Source: Clostridia bacterium
Lineage (GTDB): Bacteria; Bacillota; Clostridia; Oscillospirales; Acutalibacteraceae
Length of the DNA: 64,000 nucleotides
Reading direction: 5' to 3'
Assembly: GCA_017409265.1 (NCBI GenBank)
Contig: JAFQSY010000020.1
Span: 1-64,000 of the forward strand
Shown: in pieces, positions 24,908 through 34,514 of the stretch
Position numbering within the stretch: the stretch's first letter is position 1
How the letters are laid out: each line of letters starts with the position of its first letter
Notes under the pieces: model-generated
Database searches by the model: none
What the model was told of the DNA's origin: nothing
Seen by the model: the letters and a program-made list of their open reading frames with translations, nothing else
Position numbers and translations under genes: made by a program

Positions 24908-25726
24908 ATGAATTTTACTTGTCCCGTATGCCGTGAGGCGCTTGCAGAAGAGGAAAAGCTTTACAGATGCGAAAAAGGGCATTGCTATGATAAATCAAAG
25001 TTCGGCTATGTCAATCTTCTTCAGTCGCAGAAATCGTCGGCAAAAAGGCATGGCGATGACCGTGTGATGATAAGGGCAAGAAGAGATTTTCTTGATAAGG
25101 GGTATTACGGTTTTTTGCGTGATGCTCTTTATGAAAACTGCAATGAGTTTCTGCAAAGCGGCGCATCGGTTATTGATGCTGGCTGCGGAGAATGCTGGTA
25201 TTCCTCGGGGATAAAGCAAAAGCTGAATGAAAACGTTAAGAAGATATCTTTTTACGGTGTTGATATTTCAAAAGATGCGCTTGAATTTGCGTCAAAGCGT
25301 AAAAGCGGAATACCTGCAGCGGTTGCAAGTGTTTTTGATTTGCCTTTCAATGATTGCTGTGCGGATTTGCTGCTGAATGTCTTTTCTCCTGAGGCTGATT
25401 CGGAATACCTGCGTGTGCTTAAAAAAGACGGAATAATGATAAGAGTTATTCCGCTTGAAAAGCATCTTTTTGAGCTTAAAGCCGCTGTATACGAAAAGCC
25501 TTATCTTAACGATGTTCCTGAAACGAATGTTGTCGGTTTTACGTTAATACGCACGCAAAAAATTCGTAAAGCAATTGAACTTGGTTCTAATGAAGATATT
25601 CAGAATCTCTTTAAAATGACCCCGTATTACTATAAAACAAGTAAGAATGACCAGTCAAAGCTTGACTCTCTTGACCGTCTTAAAACTCAAGCTGAATTTG
25701 AAATAAGAGTTTACCGAAAGGATTGA
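24908..25726 (+). CDS. rlmA: RlmA-like 23S rRNA (guanine-N1)-methyltransferase
   Basis: 272 residues from the ATG at 24,908. An N-terminal zinc-binding domain (CPVC, then CEKGHCYD) is followed by KFGYVNLL, as in RlmA(I)/RlmA(II). The AdoMet domain has VIDAGCGECWYS (motif I) and ADLLLNVFSP. RlmA enzymes methylate a guanine in helix 35 of 23S rRNA; the II type gives tylosin/mycinamicin resistance, the I type is housekeeping. Which position is modified here cannot be told. In the operon with sugar enzymes, probably by chance of transcription. Confidence 0.8.
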   Translation: MNFTCPVCREALAEEEKLYRCEKGHCYDKSKFGYVNLLQSQKSSAKRHGDDRVMIRARRDFLDKGYYGFLRDALYENCNEFLQSGASVIDAGCGECWYSSGIKQKLNENVKKISFYGVDISKDALEFASKRKSGIPAAVASVFDLPFNDCCADLLLNVFSPEADSEYLRVLKKDGIMIRVIPLEKHLFELKAAVYEKPYLNDVPETNVVGFTLIRTQKIRKAIELGSNEDIQNLFKMTPYYYKTSKNDQSKLDSLDRLKTQAEFEIRVYRKD

Positions 25727-25730
25727 TAAA

Positions 25731-27038
25731 ATGCATAAAAGACTTGCAATGACCCCTCCCATGGGCTGGAACAGCTGGGATTGCTACGGAGCCGCCGTAA
25801 ATGAAGAGCAGCTTCTCGCAAATGCCGATTACATGGCAAAGAATCTTAAAGACTATGGATGGGAATATGTTGTTTGCGATATTCAGTGGTCAGAGCCTAC
25901 AGCAGACAGCTATTATTATCACAATTTTGTTCCGCTTTATATGGATGAATATTCCCGTCTTATTCCTTCTCCCGAAAGATTTCCTTCATCGGCAAACGGA
26001 AAGGGCTTCAAACCCATTGCCGATTATATTCACTCGCTCGGGCTTAAGTTCGGCATTCACATTATGAGAGGTATTCCGCGACAGGCAGTTCATCAGAACA
26101 CAAATATCAAATGTGACGGTGTGACAGCAAGGAATATCGCCCAGCAGTATTCAATCTGTCCGTGGAATACGGATATGTACGGTGTGAATCCCGATGCAAA
26201 GGGTGCGCAGGAATATTACGACTCGCTTTTCGAGCTTTACGCATCATGGGGAGTTGACTACATAAAGTGTGACGATATTTCCAATACGGAGTTTCTTAAA
26301 GATAATCCTTATTCCGCAAGGCGTGAAATCGAAATGCTCCGAAAAGCGATTGATAATTGCGGCAGAGATATGGTATTGAGTCTTTCTCCGGGTCCTGCAC
26401 CTGTATGGGAGCATGAGCATCTTGCCGCAAATGCAAATATGTGGCGCATGACGGGTGATTTCTGGGATGAATGGAGCAAGCTTCACGCAATGTTTGAGCG
26501 CTGCTATGCATGGCAGGAATATGTTCAGCCCGGCGCATGGCCCGATTGTGACATGCTTCCTCTCGGACGCATTCAGCTCACAGAAGAGCTTCCTGAATAC
26601 AGAAACAGATATACCCGTTTCACTCATGATGAGCAGATAACCATGATGACGCTTTGGGGCATATTCCGTTCACCGCTTATGATGGGCGGCGAAATGCGCG
26701 AAAACGATGATTTCACACTTTCTTTGCTTCAGAACAGAGAGCTTATAGATATGCTTAAAAATTCAAGCGGAGCAAGGCAGTTCAAACGCGAAGAGACTGA
26801 CGGCAAAGGCGAAATTATCTGGACCTCAAAAGGTAAAAACTGCAAATATGTTGCTCTTTTCAATACCGATGATGAGACAAGAGAAATTTCCTTTGATATT
26901 ACCGATGTTGCAATCGGCGGTATAGAATACAGCGTTTGGGATATGTGGAGCCACGAAGAATATGCTGTAACCGACAGCTTATTCAGAGCTGAGGTTAATT
27001 CTCACGGCGCAAGACTTTTCAAAATCAAGGTGAAATAA
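25731..27038 (+). CDS. GH27-like alpha-galactosidase, cytosolic
   Basis: 435 residues. It opens with TPPMGWNSWDCYG, the GH27 signature. DYIKCDDIS (about 173-181) holds the expected nucleophile Asp and WPDCDMLPLG the acid/base Asp. A final beta-sandwich (about 350-435) follows the barrel. It hydrolyses terminal alpha-galactosides, or alpha-N-acetylgalactosaminides in some members. No signal peptide, so the substrate must be imported. RBS AAAGGATTG; 4 bp after rlmA, 1 bp before the phosphatase gene. Confidence 0.88.
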   Translation: MHKRLAMTPPMGWNSWDCYGAAVNEEQLLANADYMAKNLKDYGWEYVVCDIQWSEPTADSYYYHNFVPLYMDEYSRLIPSPERFPSSANGKGFKPIADYIHSLGLKFGIHIMRGIPRQAVHQNTNIKCDGVTARNIAQQYSICPWNTDMYGVNPDAKGAQEYYDSLFELYASWGVDYIKCDDISNTEFLKDNPYSARREIEMLRKAIDNCGRDMVLSLSPGPAPVWEHEHLAANANMWRMTGDFWDEWSKLHAMFERCYAWQEYVQPGAWPDCDMLPLGRIQLTEELPEYRNRYTRFTHDEQITMMTLWGIFRSPLMMGGEMRENDDFTLSLLQNRELIDMLKNSSGARQFKREETDGKGEIIWTSKGKNCKYVALFNTDDETREISFDITDVAIGGIEYSVWDMWSHEEYAVTDSLFRAEVNSHGARLFKIKVK

Positions 27039-27039
27039 T

Positions 27040-28665
27040 ATGGACAGACAACCTAATTTAAGGCTTGCAACCGAAAAGCCCGACCACATTATGGTCAGCA
27101 TTTCGGGCGATGCAAAAACCTCGATGACCGTCACATGGCGTTCAAGCACTGATGTTGAATCGGGTTATATCGAATATTATGAAAAAAACGGCAAAAAAAC
27201 AAGGACAGATGCAATTGTCAAGCCCTTTAAGAGCGATGTTGACATAAGCAATATTTTTTGGGCAACTGCTGAAAATCTGAAGCCCGGAACAAGATATTAT
27301 TACACCTGCGGAAGCGACGAAAACCGCAGCGAAGAATATTGGTTTGATACTGAAGAAGAAAATCTGACTAAATTCAAATTTATTGCGATTTCCGACCATC
27401 AGAAGGATAACGACCATTATAATCCCGATTATTCATCCCTCAATAAATTCCTTAAGGATGTTCTTGCAAAGCATCCCGATGTGAAATTTATTCTTACCGC
27501 AGGCGATAATACCAACTGCGGTCAGCATGAAATTCAATGGAACGCAATGTTTGAGGGCATGGAAGGAATAATTGAGTATCTGCCATATATGATGAGCTGC
27601 GGCAATCACGATAACAGGGGATTCAAGCAGTATTTTCCGACGGAGGTCAGCAGATATTACGCAGAGCCTGCCGAGTTTTTCAACACTCTGCTTGAATATT
27701 CCTATCCCCAAAACGGTCCCGAAGGCTGGCAGACTGAAATTTATTCCTTTAATTACGGCAATGCACATTTTACGGTTTTCGGAGTCAACGAGCCCGAGCT
27801 TATGAATGAGTGGGCAAAAAAGGATATTTCCGAATGCGGCAAAACGTGGAAGTTCGGTGCTCATCATTTCCCGATTTATTATGCGGGTCCCAACCTTGCG
27901 AACGATGACAGCTATCCGATGATGCGCGAATCAATGGAGATGCTTGATGTTCTTTTCTCGGGTCACGAGCATAATTTTTCGCGTTCGTTCCCTATAAAGA
28001 ACGAAGAGCTTTTCGATAAGCCGTCGCAGGGAACAATCCATTATGAGCTCGGAAACGGCAACTTCAATCCGCCGGGAACCAAAACCACCGATAAGGTCTG
28101 GCATGCCTCGTTTTATCCTCAGGAGGAGCAGGTTGCGGCTTTTGCACTTATCGAGGTTGACGGCGATAAGATAACAATGATTTCAGAGCTTAACGACGGC
28201 AGAATCATTGATGAATGCGTTATCGACAAGACTAAAGACGAAATCAGACCTTACAGAGTTGCGCCGATATTCGGCGAGGGCAGAACAAGAGTCTACTATA
28301 AAGGCGTGGATTTGGGTCTTTGCAATGCATCAACTCCTGCTGTCTGCAAGGACGGTGTATGGTATATCGCCTTTGCAACGCTGATAAGGTTTGTCGGCGG
28401 AGTTGATATCAGAGAAAAAGGTAAGGTTACTCTTAAGCTTTACGGCAAAGAAGCAGTCTTTACCGAGGGCAGCAGTATTGCGCAGACACCCGACGGAGAA
28501 CTCGACCTCGGATATGAGGTTTTCAGAGGCAACGAAGGTCAGCTTTATATGCCTGTTGACGGCGCATGCAGGGCGTTCAAAATGAAGTGGGCATATGCCG
28601 AGAGAAACAATTTTATAACAATTGAACACATAAGCGAGGATCATCCCATCGTTCCTCAACCTTAA
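27040..28665 (+). CDS. Purple-acid-phosphatase-like metallophosphoesterase
   Basis: 541 residues. An N-terminal Fn3-like purple acid phosphatase domain (MVSISGDAKTSMTVTWRSS, GTRYYYTCG) is followed by the phosphoesterase core: ISDHQ, TAGDNTN, SCGNHDNRG, GAHHFPIYY and FSGHEHNFSR. A last 110-residue domain (from about 420) resembles copper-amine-oxidase-N-like modules (VYYKGVDLG, MPVDGACRAF). No signal peptide is visible, which is unusual for this class. It removes phosphate from an unknown ester. Last gene of the run, followed by a strong terminator. Confidence 0.8.
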   Translation: MDRQPNLRLATEKPDHIMVSISGDAKTSMTVTWRSSTDVESGYIEYYEKNGKKTRTDAIVKPFKSDVDISNIFWATAENLKPGTRYYYTCGSDENRSEEYWFDTEEENLTKFKFIAISDHQKDNDHYNPDYSSLNKFLKDVLAKHPDVKFILTAGDNTNCGQHEIQWNAMFEGMEGIIEYLPYMMSCGNHDNRGFKQYFPTEVSRYYAEPAEFFNTLLEYSYPQNGPEGWQTEIYSFNYGNAHFTVFGVNEPELMNEWAKKDISECGKTWKFGAHHFPIYYAGPNLANDDSYPMMRESMEMLDVLFSGHEHNFSRSFPIKNEELFDKPSQGTIHYELGNGNFNPPGTKTTDKVWHASFYPQEEQVAAFALIEVDGDKITMISELNDGRIIDECVIDKTKDEIRPYRVAPIFGEGRTRVYYKGVDLGLCNASTPAVCKDGVWYIAFATLIRFVGGVDIREKGKVTLKLYGKEAVFTEGSSIAQTPDGELDLGYEVFRGNEGQLYMPVDGACRAFKMKWAYAERNNFITIEHISEDHPIVPQP

Positions 28666-28672
28666 AAAGCAA

Positions 28673-28709
28673 CAGCACCCGACAAAATCGGGTGCTGATT
28701 TTTTATTTT
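28673..28709. terminator. Bidirectional terminator between the phosphatase and serpin genes
   Basis: CAGCACCCGA-CAAAA-TCGGGTGCTG, then ATTTTTTATTTT on the plus strand and a T-run after CTTTTT on the minus strand. Confidence 0.9.
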
Positions 28710-30112
28710 GTATCAAAATCTGTTACTGTGCCTGCAAAGAGCGGTACGCCGTCGGGTGAAACGATAACATAAATAAACGGTCTGTTGAATATGATCGTTT
28801 TTGTGTCACGGGGAGGAACCTCGGAGAAGCATTCATCAAACATTTCAACTGCAGTTGATGCTGCAGCTTTTGTACCTTTTTCGTCAAATTTCATAAATGT
28901 GTTGTGAAATACCTCGTTTATAAAAATATTTCCCCTTGAAGATGTTGCCATGCCCGTAAAATCTGCCTTGCGGGCATTGAATGCATTGGTCATTCCCATT
29001 GCGTTGAGCGTTTCCGAAAGTCTGAATTTGCACTCAAACTCAAACTTAGGCAGAAATACATTCAAAAGGTAAACTCCGCAAAGAGGCTCGCCGTTCTCAT
29101 CGGTGTTGGATTTAGTTACTGCATTAACAAATTCATTTCCGCTGAAGCTGTCAAGAGCTTTTTCGATTGAAACACCCTCGTTCGGGAGCATAGCTGCAAA
29201 TTTATATCCGTTTTTATAATCGCGGCAAACAACCTCTGTTTTGCCAAGTTTGAAATGTGAGGTTTCGTTAACTCCCTCTGTGGATTTGAGCATTGTAACG
29301 CTTTGCTTTCTGCCGTCAGCAGTTGTGAAATCGGAATACGGAATTATGTCCGAAGATGAATAGGTGCTTACCCATTCGGATTCAAAAAGTACTGCATTGA
29401 TAAGATATGCAACCGCTGCGTCAGGCACTTCGTCAATGACGTTTTTAATCAGTCCGTCCGTTTTGATGCTTATCCATTCATTGATTTTATCAGCAGTTTT
29501 TACTCCGAACTCTTCTTTGAAAACATCGGAATAAAAGCGGCTTCTGCATAGATTTTCAAAATGTGAGTTTATTTTGAGTCTGCCTTTCCGGGCGTTGAAC
29601 CACACCGAATTTGCAAGCTTTATTCCGCTTTCGGGGTTTGCGTTTATTTCGTTGATATAAGCTTCAACAAAATCCTGCATTCCCGGCATATCGCTTCCGA
29701 ATAATTTTACGAATTCGTCAAGGGTTTCGCCCTTTGCACCGCTTCCTGCCATGGTCAGTGCAATCGCGACGGAAACGGGCGAAACAACTGTATTGGGCGT
29801 GTCAAGTGTGTGCTTTAGAAGTTTGAATGCCAGGTCTGCCGTGCCTCTGATTGCGGCACGAGGCTGACATAATCTGCTTTGAAAATTAACAATAGTTTCA
29901 TCATTGTGGTTTTCTGTTTCTGATGAATTGGTGTTGATGACAGTTTCTGCGATTGTTGTGACAATCTTTTTTGTTAAGTTTTCGATTTTGTTTTCTGTGA
30001 TTATCGCATTTTCGCCGCTTAATTTCATTTCGCTGTTATCCTTTCCATCCGTGCAGGAAAACAGGCAGAGTACAGCGGTGAAAGTGAGAATGAGTGAAAT
30101 GATTTTCTTCAT
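28703..30112 (-). CDS. Serpin-family protease inhibitor, lipoprotein
   Basis: 469 residues. A lipoprotein signal with lipobox LFSC is followed by a Ser/Thr/Asn-rich spacer of about 60 residues that would lift the domain off the membrane. The serpin core is full length: NTVVSPVSVAIALTMAGSGAKGETLDE, INEWISIKTDGLIKNVI, INAVLFESEW, and the hinge FDEKGTKAAASTAVEM with small residues that allow loop insertion, then FNRPFIYVI. The reactive loop after the hinge (about FDECFSEV) is acidic, so P1 may be Asp, Glu or Cys. It traps serine or cysteine proteases irreversibly. Last gene of the sigma-factor operon. Confidence 0.93.
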   Translation of the reverse strand: MKKIISLILTFTAVLCLFSCTDGKDNSEMKLSGENAIITENKIENLTKKIVTTIAETVINTNSSETENHNDETIVNFQSRLCQPRAAIRGTADLAFKLLKHTLDTPNTVVSPVSVAIALTMAGSGAKGETLDEFVKLFGSDMPGMQDFVEAYINEINANPESGIKLANSVWFNARKGRLKINSHFENLCRSRFYSDVFKEEFGVKTADKINEWISIKTDGLIKNVIDEVPDAAVAYLINAVLFESEWVSTYSSSDIIPYSDFTTADGRKQSVTMLKSTEGVNETSHFKLGKTEVVCRDYKNGYKFAAMLPNEGVSIEKALDSFSGNEFVNAVTKSNTDENGEPLCGVYLLNVFLPKFEFECKFRLSETLNAMGMTNAFNARKADFTGMATSSRGNIFINEVFHNTFMKFDEKGTKAAASTAVEMFDECFSEVPPRDTKTIIFNRPFIYVIVSPDGVPLFAGTVTDFDTK

Positions 30113-30118
30113 CGTTTA

Positions 30119-31039
30119 TCACCTCATCGGAAGAGTGCCGTCAAGCATAAACGGAACGGAATAATCAGTATAAGTTGCCTTGATTGATTCTGTTTCCTTT
30201 GAAATGTTTACAAAAACAGCGTTGAATCCTATAACTGTTAAACCTATTGAGGGTTGTGAAACATTATAGCATGTCACTTCAATTTCTTTGGAAGAAGGAT
30301 TAAATTCACAGATTCTTGTTTCAGTTTCGGAATTACCAATCGGGCTGAAAACAAGCCCGAGATTGTTGCTTTCAAAAAAATTTTTGTTGATTTTATCTGC
30401 ATATCCGTAAAATTTCCATTCGTTTTTTGCAAGAAATTTCTGCCAGCTGTCATAGTCCTTAAAAAGATATGTCAGCTCAATTTCCTCTTCGGGGTTATTC
30501 GTTTTTTCTGCATCAACTATATTGAAAAACGGACCGGATTTTTTGTTTATAAACGGAAGAGTTTCTTTGCTTTCTTCTGTAATTTCAACCTCATAAATAA
30601 GCTTGCTTGTTTTTATACAAATTGAATCGTAGCATATAACACACAGATCTACTCCCATGTCTGATACGAGTGAATATGCAATCGAAAGCTTTGTTCCGTT
30701 TTCAGTAACAGATTTCAAAAAAACTTTTTCTCCCGAACTTGAACGGGTTACGTCAACAATAACAAGGTTATTATCATCAAAGAAATCTTTATCGATTGTT
30801 TTGGCATATTCTTCCATTCCGTTTGATTTGTTTATGGTGTTGCAGTAAATCATGAATTCTTCATAGCTGAAGAAAATGTTTTGATTTCCGTCGCTGTTGT
30901 AGGACATTTCGTGTGAGCTATCAACTATTTCAATATCTTCGTTCTTAACAATAATTGGATCAATGTCAACAGGAATATTAAAAAGCGGCAGAATAACAGA
31001 AATTATGAAAGCGATTGCTTTCCAAAAAAAAGCATGCAT
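30119..31039 (-). CDS. Secreted or membrane-anchored protein with two PrcB_C-like repeats
   Basis: 306 residues; a single N-terminal hydrophobic segment (about 5-23) then an extracellular part. Two repeats of about 115 residues align by eye: YEEFMIYCNTINK with FFDDNNLVIVDVTRSSSGEKVFL, and YDSWQKFLAKNEW with FFESNNLGLVF. Each ends in a VNISK/IKTSK-type strand. The pattern F-F-x-x-N-N-L-x-(hydrophobic run) resembles the PrcB_C domain of protease-complex proteins, but the match is by eye only. Placed 6 bp before the serpin gene, so the two probably act together against proteases or in envelope stress. Confidence 0.5.
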   Translation of the reverse strand: MHAFFWKAIAFIISVILPLFNIPVDIDPIIVKNEDIEIVDSSHEMSYNSDGNQNIFFSYEEFMIYCNTINKSNGMEEYAKTIDKDFFDDNNLVIVDVTRSSSGEKVFLKSVTENGTKLSIAYSLVSDMGVDLCVICYDSICIKTSKLIYEVEITEESKETLPFINKKSGPFFNIVDAEKTNNPEEEIELTYLFKDYDSWQKFLAKNEWKFYGYADKINKNFFESNNLGLVFSPIGNSETETRICEFNPSSKEIEVTCYNVSQPSIGLTVIGFNAVFVNISKETESIKATYTDYSVPFMLDGTLPMR

Positions 31040-31054
31040 GATAATCCTCCTTTA

Positions 31055-31915
31055 TTAATCGGGAATATAAGGCAATGCGGCTGTAGTTGCAGGTGCCTGT
31101 GATTTCTCTGAATTAACCGCAATGGGCTCAAGTGTTTCGGAGTCGAGGCGGATTTTGTGATTTGTTCCGTTTATGTCAAACCATATCTCATAATATTCAT
31201 CGCCCTGCGATGTTTTTGTGACGGTAACATAAGCTGTTTCAGGGTCGACAAATTCTTTGTGTTCATCGGATAGATACCCAATCGCAGCTGTGATAATTTC
31301 TTCTGTCGTAAAACTGTTTGAGGATTCAGCGTTTTCATCAGCATTATTATCGCTGCCCGTATCGGGGTATTCCTGTAAGATGTTGTCTTCTCCTGAATCG
31401 GGCGGTGGTACAGCTTCCGTATGTATTTCCGGTTCCATGTGAATCAAGCCGTCAACAAACGAAAAAATATCTTTTCTTTTGGTGGTTTCTTCCGATGATG
31501 CCGCACCAACGGTTATTTCTTCATCAATTTCTGCTTCGGAATTAATTGCAGGAACAGTCACGTCATTTGTAAGGCTTTGTGCTTCTTCGTAATATGCGGT
31601 TGCCTGAAAATTTTCGTGTGTGGGTTTGGTGTAAGGGCCTATAAGCAGGTTGGTGCAAAAAGTGAGGTTTTCTTCAACAAATATCTTGTTTTGTTCCGTA
31701 ATCATTTCTTCGTGTTCCGATGCTGTTAATGCCGATGTTGTTGCGTTGTTATTTACAATGCGGCCAGGCAGCTGCGGAATAATAATAAATGCTGCAGCAA
31801 AGCATACTGCTATTCCTGTGCCTGCAGCTGCTTGCGAAATCCTCTTTTTACGCTTTTGAAGCAAAGCATTTCTTTTGGCAAAAATACTTGCTTGATATTC
31901 TTCTCTGTTCTTCAC
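31055..31915 (-). CDS. Putative anti-sigma factor, single-pass membrane protein
   Basis: 286 residues from a GTG that overlaps the sigma stop (GTGA). A short basic cytoplasmic part (1-25), one membrane helix (AAAGTGIAVCFAAAFIIIP), a long Thr/Glu-rich extracellular linker, and a C-terminal domain with TEEIITAAIGYL and YYEIWFDINGTNHKIRLD that reads like a PepSY-type fold. Translational coupling with an ECF sigma gene is the usual sign of its anti-sigma. The cytoplasmic part is short for a zinc anti-sigma and lacks HxxxCxxC, so it would be a different type. Confidence 0.6.
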   Translation of the reverse strand: MKNREEYQASIFAKRNALLQKRKKRISQAAAGTGIAVCFAAAFIIIPQLPGRIVNNNATTSALTASEHEEMITEQNKIFVEENLTFCTNLLIGPYTKPTHENFQATAYYEEAQSLTNDVTVPAINSEAEIDEEITVGAASSEETTKRKDIFSFVDGLIHMEPEIHTEAVPPPDSGEDNILQEYPDTGSDNNADENAESSNSFTTEEIITAAIGYLSDEHKEFVDPETAYVTVTKTSQGDEYYEIWFDINGTNHKIRLDSETLEPIAVNSEKSQAPATTAALPYIPD

Positions 31916-32457
31916 GGAAGCTTCGCCTCCTTTTCAATTTCTTTTTTTAGGGCTTGTTTTGCCCTATAAACAAGGTTTTCAATTTGTTTCCGGTTTTTCT
32001 TCATAACCTTGCCTGCCTGCGCATAGCTCATGTCCTCAAAATAGATGAGATGCAAAACGGTTTTATAATCATCGTTAAGTGTGTTGATTGCTCTGTGAAG
32101 CTCACGTTCACGTTCCTTTTTGAGAAATTCGTCCTCAAGATTTTTTCTGTCACTTTCGCATTCTATGTATTCATAGGCGCACTCGGGCTTTTTTGAACAT
32201 CTGCGCAGATAATCAACCGCCTTGTTATGCGCTATGGTGAAGATATAGGTCTTTAAAGACGTTTTAAAATTGAATCTTCTTTTGTGAATAAGAAGTTCAA
32301 CAAAAACATCCTCTGAAAGCTCCTGCGCTATCGCAACGTTCCCGACATAGCGGTTAATGAAGAATATTAAGTTTTCACTATACATATCGAGAAGCTCCCC
32401 GAATGCATTTTCGTCTCCGTCAAGAAAACGGCGGTAGCTACTTTCACCGTTATCCAT
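31912..32457 (-). CDS. ECF-type RNA polymerase sigma factor
   Basis: 181 residues. Region 2 (FGELLDMYSENLIFFINRYVGNVAIAQELSEDVFVELL, then TYIFTIAHNKAVDYLRR) and region 4 (INTLNDDYKTVLHLIYFEDMSYAQAGKVMKKNRKQIENLVYRAKQALKK) are both present, with a short linker. AGGTG box. First gene of a four-gene operon: sigma, anti-sigma, two-repeat protein, serpin. It probably directs its own operon in response to an envelope or protease signal. Confidence 0.93.
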   Translation of the reverse strand: MDNGESSYRRFLDGDENAFGELLDMYSENLIFFINRYVGNVAIAQELSEDVFVELLIHKRRFNFKTSLKTYIFTIAHNKAVDYLRRCSKKPECAYEYIECESDRKNLEDEFLKKERERELHRAINTLNDDYKTVLHLIYFEDMSYAQAGKVMKKNRKQIENLVYRAKQALKKEIEKEAKLP

Positions 32458-32473
32458 GCGAACACCTACTTCC

Positions 32474-32483
32474 GTGTTAACAC
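32474..32483. promoter_or_regulatory. Palindrome upstream of the ECF sigma gene
   Basis: GTGTTAACAC, a perfect 10-bp palindrome 17 bp before the sigma start. It may be part of an ECF promoter (GAAGTGTTAAC-like -35) or a repressor site. Confidence 0.3.
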
Positions 32484-32531
32484 TTCACTGATTATTCGTT
32501 TAATTTTCAAAAAACACTCACCGAAAAATAA

Positions 32532-32566
32532 AAATCTGCCGCATTTTTGCGAAATGCGGCAGATTT
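32532..32566 (-). terminator. Terminator after nadE
   Basis: A 13-bp stem AAATCTGCCGCAT/ATGCGGCAGATTT; on the minus strand it is followed by TTTATTTTT. Confidence 0.85.
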
Positions 32567-32570
32567 TTAC

Positions 32571-34514
32571 TTAAATTTCGATATTCTCAAGCTTTTTCAG
32601 CCATATTGAGGCGCACGCATCGCTCGGCATTCTGAAATCGCTTTTCGGAGAAAGACCTACAGAACCGATTCTTATTCCGTCAGGAACGCAGCTTCTTTTG
32701 AATTGTTGTGTGAAAAAGCGTCTGTAAAAGATTTTGAGCCATTTCATAATTGTTTCGCCGTCAAAGTCGTTCGCGAACGCTTTTTTTGCAAGAGCGTAAA
32801 TTTTATCGGGCTCAAAACCGAAACGGATAACATAATAGAGGAAGAAATCGTGAAGCGCATAAGGACCGACTATGCTTTCGGTCTGCTGCGCAATTTCACC
32901 CTTTGCATCGGGCGGCAAAAGCTCGGGGCTGATAGGTGTGTTGACGATATCGTTAAGATATTCTGTGCTTTCGGCAAACATGCCGTTTTTGATGAGACTG
33001 TCAATCATCCAGCGCATAAGAGTTTTGGGAATGCCCGAATTAACGCCGTACATGCTCATGTGGTCGCCGTTATAGGTGCACCAGCCGAGCGCAAGCTCAC
33101 TCATATCGCCTGTGCCGATAACCAGACCGTTTGCCTTGCCTGCATAGTCCATAAGAACCTGTGTTCTTTCTCTTGCCTGTGCATTTTCATAAGTCAGGTC
33201 ATAGGCATCTTCGTTCTGGCCAATATCCTTAAAATGCTGAAGGCAGGCATCCTTGATGTTTATTTCAAGGCTTGTTATGCCAAGGGACTTCATAAGATTT
33301 ACGGAATTATTATAAGTTCTGTCTGTTGTACCGAAGCATGGCATGGTTATTCCGATAACGTCAGTCAAGGGTCTTTCAAGCTCTTTGATTGCCTGAACGC
33401 TTACAAGCAGGGCAAGCGTTGAATCAAGTCCGCCAGAGATGCCGATAACGGGCTTGCAGCCTGTTTTCATAAGTCGTTTTTTAAGTCCCGATACCTGCAT
33501 GTTGAAAATTGAAAGACATCTTTCGGTTCTTTCTTTTTCCTTTGAAGGAACAAACGGGAGCTTTTTTATTTGAGCCAAATTGCCGTTTGATTTTGATTCA
33601 TCTTTTGGAATGATAACGGTATCGGTGTTGTCCGACCAAAGGGTTTTGCAGTCGGTGAAGGTGGTGTTTGTCAGTCTGTCGCGGCGGATTTTTCCAAGGT
33701 CAACATCACTGATTATCATATAGCCGCTTTCAATATCCTTTTTGTTTTCTTCTGTAATTTTTCCGTTTTCGCAGATGATTGAATGACCTGAAAAAACAGA
33801 GTCAGAGGTTGATTCAAGACAGCCCGAAGAACAGAGTGCATAAGCGCAGATGTTTTTTGAAGATTGCTGTTTAACGAGTTCTTTGCGGTAGCTGCGTTTG
33901 CCGACAGCTTCGCTGCCTGCGGCGAGGTTTGCGATTATTTCAGCTCCGTTAAGGCACAAAAGTGATGAAGGCGTAATCGGTGCCCATAAATCTTCACAGA
34001 TTTCGAATCCGAGCTTGACCCCGCATGCATCAAAAACAAAACTGCCGACGGGAATATTATATTCTTCGTCCGAAAGGCCAAGCTCCTTTGATGATATTTC
34101 GTTTCTGTTAAGCGATGAAGCGGAGCTGAACCATCTTTTTTCACTGTGTTCACCGTGGTTGGGAATGAATGTTTTGGGAACAACACCGAAGATTTTTCCG
34201 TTTGAAATTATAACAGCACAGTTGTAAAGGCATCCGTCAACAGCAATCGGTGCGCCGACGGCAATAATCATATCGCTGTTTCTGCTTTCTTCTGCAAGAA
34301 TGCTTATTCCAGCATTTGAGGATTTAATCAGCATATTCTGAAGAAAAAGGTCAGCGCAGGTGTAGCCTGTTGTTCCGAGCTCGGGAAAAACAAGCAAATC
34401 AACGTCTTTGTTTTTTGCATATTCGATGTATTTTTTAATCATACCAATGTTGAAATCAACATCACCAATCTCAACATCGGGAACTGCGCACGCAATTCTG
34501 AAATAATCAAACAT
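32571..34514 (-). CDS. nadE: Glutamine-dependent NAD+ synthetase
   Basis: 647 residues from the ATG at 34,514 (AGAGGT box). The N-terminal nitrilase-like glutaminase has its Glu (FPELGTTGYTC), Lys (VPKTFIPNHGE) and Cys (GFEICEDLW) triad. The C-terminal synthetase has the PP-loop SGGLDSTLAL and GTGDMSELALGW. It makes NAD+ from deamido-NAD with ammonia drawn from glutamine. Monocistronic, with a terminator on each side. No other NAD-biosynthesis gene is near. Confidence 0.96.
   Translation of the reverse strand: MFDYFRIACAVPDVEIGDVDFNIGMIKKYIEYAKNKDVDLLVFPELGTTGYTCADLFLQNMLIKSSNAGISILAEESRNSDMIIAVGAPIAVDGCLYNCAVIISNGKIFGVVPKTFIPNHGEHSEKRWFSSASSLNRNEISSKELGLSDEEYNIPVGSFVFDACGVKLGFEICEDLWAPITPSSLLCLNGAEIIANLAAGSEAVGKRSYRKELVKQQSSKNICAYALCSSGCLESTSDSVFSGHSIICENGKITEENKKDIESGYMIISDVDLGKIRRDRLTNTTFTDCKTLWSDNTDTVIIPKDESKSNGNLAQIKKLPFVPSKEKERTERCLSIFNMQVSGLKKRLMKTGCKPVIGISGGLDSTLALLVSVQAIKELERPLTDVIGITMPCFGTTDRTYNNSVNLMKSLGITSLEINIKDACLQHFKDIGQNEDAYDLTYENAQARERTQVLMDYAGKANGLVIGTGDMSELALGWCTYNGDHMSMYGVNSGIPKTLMRWMIDSLIKNGMFAESTEYLNDIVNTPISPELLPPDAKGEIAQQTESIVGPYALHDFFLYYVIRFGFEPDKIYALAKKAFANDFDGETIMKWLKIFYRRFFTQQFKRSCVPDGIRIGSVGLSPKSDFRMPSDACASIWLKKLENIEI

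Noticed and set aside
32703-33422. 239-codon open frame antisense to nadE
   Set aside because: It lies fully inside a well-supported gene, has no RBS and its composition reflects the nadE codons read backwards.
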